Positions 61,171 to 64,000 of a stretch of 64,000 bases of DNA are shown piece by piece. The stretch is from the NCBI RefSeq assembly GCF_019925205.1, contig NC_083565.1, positions 18,566,241 to 18,630,240 of the forward strand, read 5' to 3'. The notes below the pieces were generated by a model. The model worked only from the letters and a program-made list of their open reading frames with translations. It did not search any database and was not told the DNA's origin. This DNA is from Metopolophium dirhodum (Eukaryota; Arthropoda; Insecta; Hemiptera; Aphididae). Each line of letters starts with the position of its first letter. Position 1 is the first letter of the stretch. The translations under genes and the position numbers were made by a program.

Positions 61171-62099
61171 CAGTGTCGGACTGGCTCAAAAAGGCCCAGT
61201 CCACGATTTGAAAAAAGTGCCTGGGCAATCTTTTGATTAACCCAAAAAAAGGTCATTTCACTCGCGATCTAATTTTCATGTACATAGAACATTTTTTTCA
61301 ATACAATTGCCATCTTGCATATTTATCATACAGCCACATAGGCACAAATAACTAAATACGTACCTAACTAAAATTCAATTATTCGATATATTAACTGGTT
61401 TTACTTTATTTTGAATATAGAATTTATATTGAGCATATTCTCAAATGCTAAGACATTTTCTGCAGGTCCTTAGTAAATTGATGACAAGAGACCCATCGGA
61501 CTTTTTTCATTATCAGACGGAGGAAATCCCTCCTACCCAGGCATCCAATCCCCAAAGTACGCCACTGGCACGTAGCCCCTACACTGGCCTACACCACCTG
61601 TGACATCAAATATTACAAAGAAAAACACCGATTCAAATTGTGTCAAATTTTTCATGAGTCGTAGAGTAATATATTACTCTATGGCATCACTTCAATACTT
61701 ATCCAAAATATAATAATTCAGTTACAATCAGTGATAATGGGAATACCAAGTCATACGCATACGTCAGTATAAATATAATATAAGATTATTCAATTATTTA
61801 ACAGTCACAACAATTTTACACTATTTATAATCAATAATACATATTTGTATATAGACAGCTATTAAATTTGTAGAATGATAATGATTATGTCATTATTTTA
61901 ATAATTATTGAGAGCTTCTCAAGATTGTAAACAAAGATATGTTTCCCGATTTGAAAAAAAAAATATGTTTATTTCGTATTTCTATTTAATCTAAAAGTCT
62001 AAATGAATAATAATAATATTAATAAGTACAAAATCAGGGGCCCCAAGTTACCATAAAAAATTAAGCCAAGGCCCCGTACTCAATTGCAGTCCGACTCTG
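61171..62099. mobile_element. hAT-like element, degraded
   Basis: CAGTGTCGGACTGG at the left is matched by CAGTCCGACTCTG at the right in inverted orientation. The 8-bp flanks agree only approximately. It splits sequence homologous to the region of gene A around 8150. No coding frame is recognised. Confidence 0.55.
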
Positions 62100-63060
62100 G
62101 CTATAATAATATGGAATTCCAAACGTATGAACTATAGGCACATAACATCGTGCAAATCTCATTTAATCATATTTATATTAATATTCATATTTTCAAATGA
62201 ATCCCGAGACACTGTATCACATTAAGATTAACGTGTAACTCACTGTACTGTATAAACTCCAGGAACACATAGTGACCCACCGAACTTTGCCTCTTGTACA
62301 TATAATCGTGGCTGTGATAAGCTGCTCGTTTCCAGTCCATTATATCTTACTATCTTAGTCCGTGGACTAGATATAACCGATTGATGAGATATAACCGATA
62401 ATAACCAGCAATACGGTGCCTGTTAAAATAACCGATTACGGTAATCAAATAACCGTACCGATATTTGGTGCGCGTGCACAAAAGCTTGTTTTGATAAATA
62501 ACGTCAACGGGTTCGTACGTTAATTTTTAACTGGCGTTGTGCAAAAACTCTCTAATACCAAACGAAAATACCCTATTTGAGCCAATACTAAGCAAAATTA
62601 CCGTATACCGTGGTCAGTTACTGCCTTTTTGCTTATCATGTGTTTGATACTGCTTTTTTGCTTAGTATCATTCATATATTTGTAAATACGTATAATATAT
62701 TGAACCACGTTTATTATACAATCTATTGTTAAGGAAACATAATATTCGCCTTAACATAACGAATACATTAATATAATAAACTCATTTTTCAAATTTTGTC
62801 GCTTACTGCCGTTTGGCTTAAGAGGGCAGTATAACCGTCTGACGGTGTTTTGAGTACCGTCCAGTTTATACCTCAACTAGCAACGGGTGCAAGGCAAGAG
62901 TAAGGGGACAAACGAAGCGGCAGAGACTGCGCACTCTAGTTAGCGTGCGTCGCGTTAGTTACCCGTGTCGACGGAACAAGAGCACGCCACGTATTCCGTT
63001 AGAGGTCTTGCCCCGTTACAAACACAGCTAAACCCATTCTTTTCATGATATTGGACCCAA
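62100..63060. other. Partial copy of family intron, then repeat DNA
   Basis: 62160-62260 matches 8190-8265 in gene A (CACTGTATCACATTAAGATTA). It shows that another, mostly lost, gene copy lay upstream of E. 62320-63030 is GC-richer and shares GTTTCCAGTCCATTATATCT and GTTACAAACACAGCTAAACC with 53770-53895; it is dispersed-repeat DNA. No gene is seen. Confidence 0.45.
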
Positions 63061-63123
63061 TTTACAACGATTCAATAATTAATGTATTAATGTATTTTTA
63101 CTGAAATTGATTTTATATATATA

Positions 63124-63772
63124 CAGTGAAACTTCCATTTAACGAAATTTCCTGTTTAACGAAATATTTTTAAGAACTATGACCTTCATTGTTAATTACA
63201 CGTAAATTTATCTCCAAATAACGAATCTGATGTTTGTATATAACGAAATAATTATTCGATAAAAACCAATTTTTGTAAATGTTGTCACTATCAAATTAAT
63301 AGTTTATGTCATAGTTCTAAAATTGCACAAGAACAATGTACCCGATAAAGATAAGACACCGAAGGTAGGCAAACTGATTAATTTTATTGTAGTACACTTC
63401 AGTTCCAATATTGGTGCAAACGAGTATACATTCTTTCGTTTTATCTTCGTCCGTACAAAAAAATGTCAAAACGTAAATGTTTATCCATCGCCGATAAATT
63501 TGAAATTTTGATGTAAAACTTGAGGATATAAAAACTTTTTACGAAAGAAGGACAATTTTCAAAAATAATAAGCAAACAAAACTTACTGATTATTTCTTTT
63601 AAATTATAATATTTAAGGTTAAAAATTAAATTAAACTGTAATATGATGTTTGATGTTGTTTTTACATACATACAATATACATAATAAAAAAAAAGTTGAA
63701 AAAAATACGTAATTCTATTTAACGAATTTTTTTTTGCTGCTTATTCGACTTCGTTATATGGAAGTTTCACTG
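63124..63772 (+). mobile_element. pogo-like element with relic of CENP-B-type HTH
   Basis: The ends CAGTGAAACTTCCATTTAACG and CGTTATATGGAAGTTTCACTG are inverted and flanked by TA (63122-63123 and 63773-63774). Inside, ATG 63463 opens MSKRKCLSIADKFEILM followed by a stop, the start of the CENP-B N-terminal helix-turn-helix that pogo/Tigger transposases carry. The rest of the transposase is lost. Confidence 0.85.
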
Positions 63773-64000
63773 TATTTGTAAAACTAAGTTCTGACTCGAT
63801 TAAAAATATTAGCGGTGTAAATACAAACATGGGTGTAAAGTACGATACAGTTATGATACAGTTCATACAGAAATTGCCTGTTTATAAGTAGGTACTAAAA
63901 TGCATTTATGAACACATTCATGATTCGCAGGCTGCAAAAGTCGAGGCAACGGTTGCCATTTATCGTTTGAAAAATGTAACTCATTACAAATTCTCGTTGG

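Overview
The window looks like eukaryotic, AT-rich insect DNA, most probably from an aphid (inference). The evidence is the dispersed repeat families, the transposon mix (FLYWCH-type MULE, several hAT families, pogo-like elements, a Helitron 5' end, BEL/Pao, RNase H-bearing LINE, tRNA-derived SINE) and a clustered family of micro-exon secreted-protein genes like those described in aphids. No bacterial operon, rRNA, functional tRNA or CRISPR array is seen. Most long open frames are parts of transposons. The host genes are almost invisible to ORF calling because their exons are only 12-51 nt long.

The main content is an array of minus-strand paralogues of one spliced gene family: A (9380 down to about 6900), B (23874-13949), C (42704-37589), D (48955-47586) and E (60621-54430). 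Each starts with a ~70-nt exon encoding a signal peptide behind a conserved TATA-type core promoter. A chain of micro-exons (18, 21, 24, 33, 39, 42 or 45 nt) follows. All of these have lengths divisible by three, and all are bounded by phase-1 introns. The last exon is short; in three terminal-exon types it carries a C-x(1-4)-Y-C motif. The architecture resembles the aphid 'bicycle' candidate effector genes, but that family assignment is an inference.

The genes arose by segmental duplication with their introns, promoters and several kb of 5' flank. Gene A and its flank (about 6.6-12.3 kb) match gene C and its flank (about 40.9-46.7 kb). Between B and C, the 3' part of gene C is tandemly repeated: a 4,101-bp unit occurs 2.3 times (30483-39948) with no difference seen, next to an older diverged copy. 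This leaves two sets of 3' exons (33.5-34.9 kb and 29.4-30.8 kb) with no signal-peptide exon of their own. Gene D is a shrunken relic, A lacks its 3' end in this window, and B is interrupted by intronic transposons.

Transposon layout: 0-6.4 kb, palindromic and inverted dispersed repeats plus a 1.08-kb element with an 8-bp target duplication; 12.4-13.1 kb, a BEL/Pao integrase fragment; 14.3-19.7 kb, a near full-length LINE inside gene B; 24.8-26.8 kb, a FLYWCH/MULE transposon with broken transposase; 27.4-29.2 kb, two hAT relics; 45.6 and 47.8 kb, two SINEs; 50.5-54 kb, LINE and retroelement scraps; 57.8-60.5 kb, pogo, Helitron and hAT insertions in the introns of gene E; 61-63.8 kb, more hAT-like and pogo-like elements. 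Several insertions have clear target-site duplications or an empty site in a paralogous copy, so their order relative to the duplications can be read.
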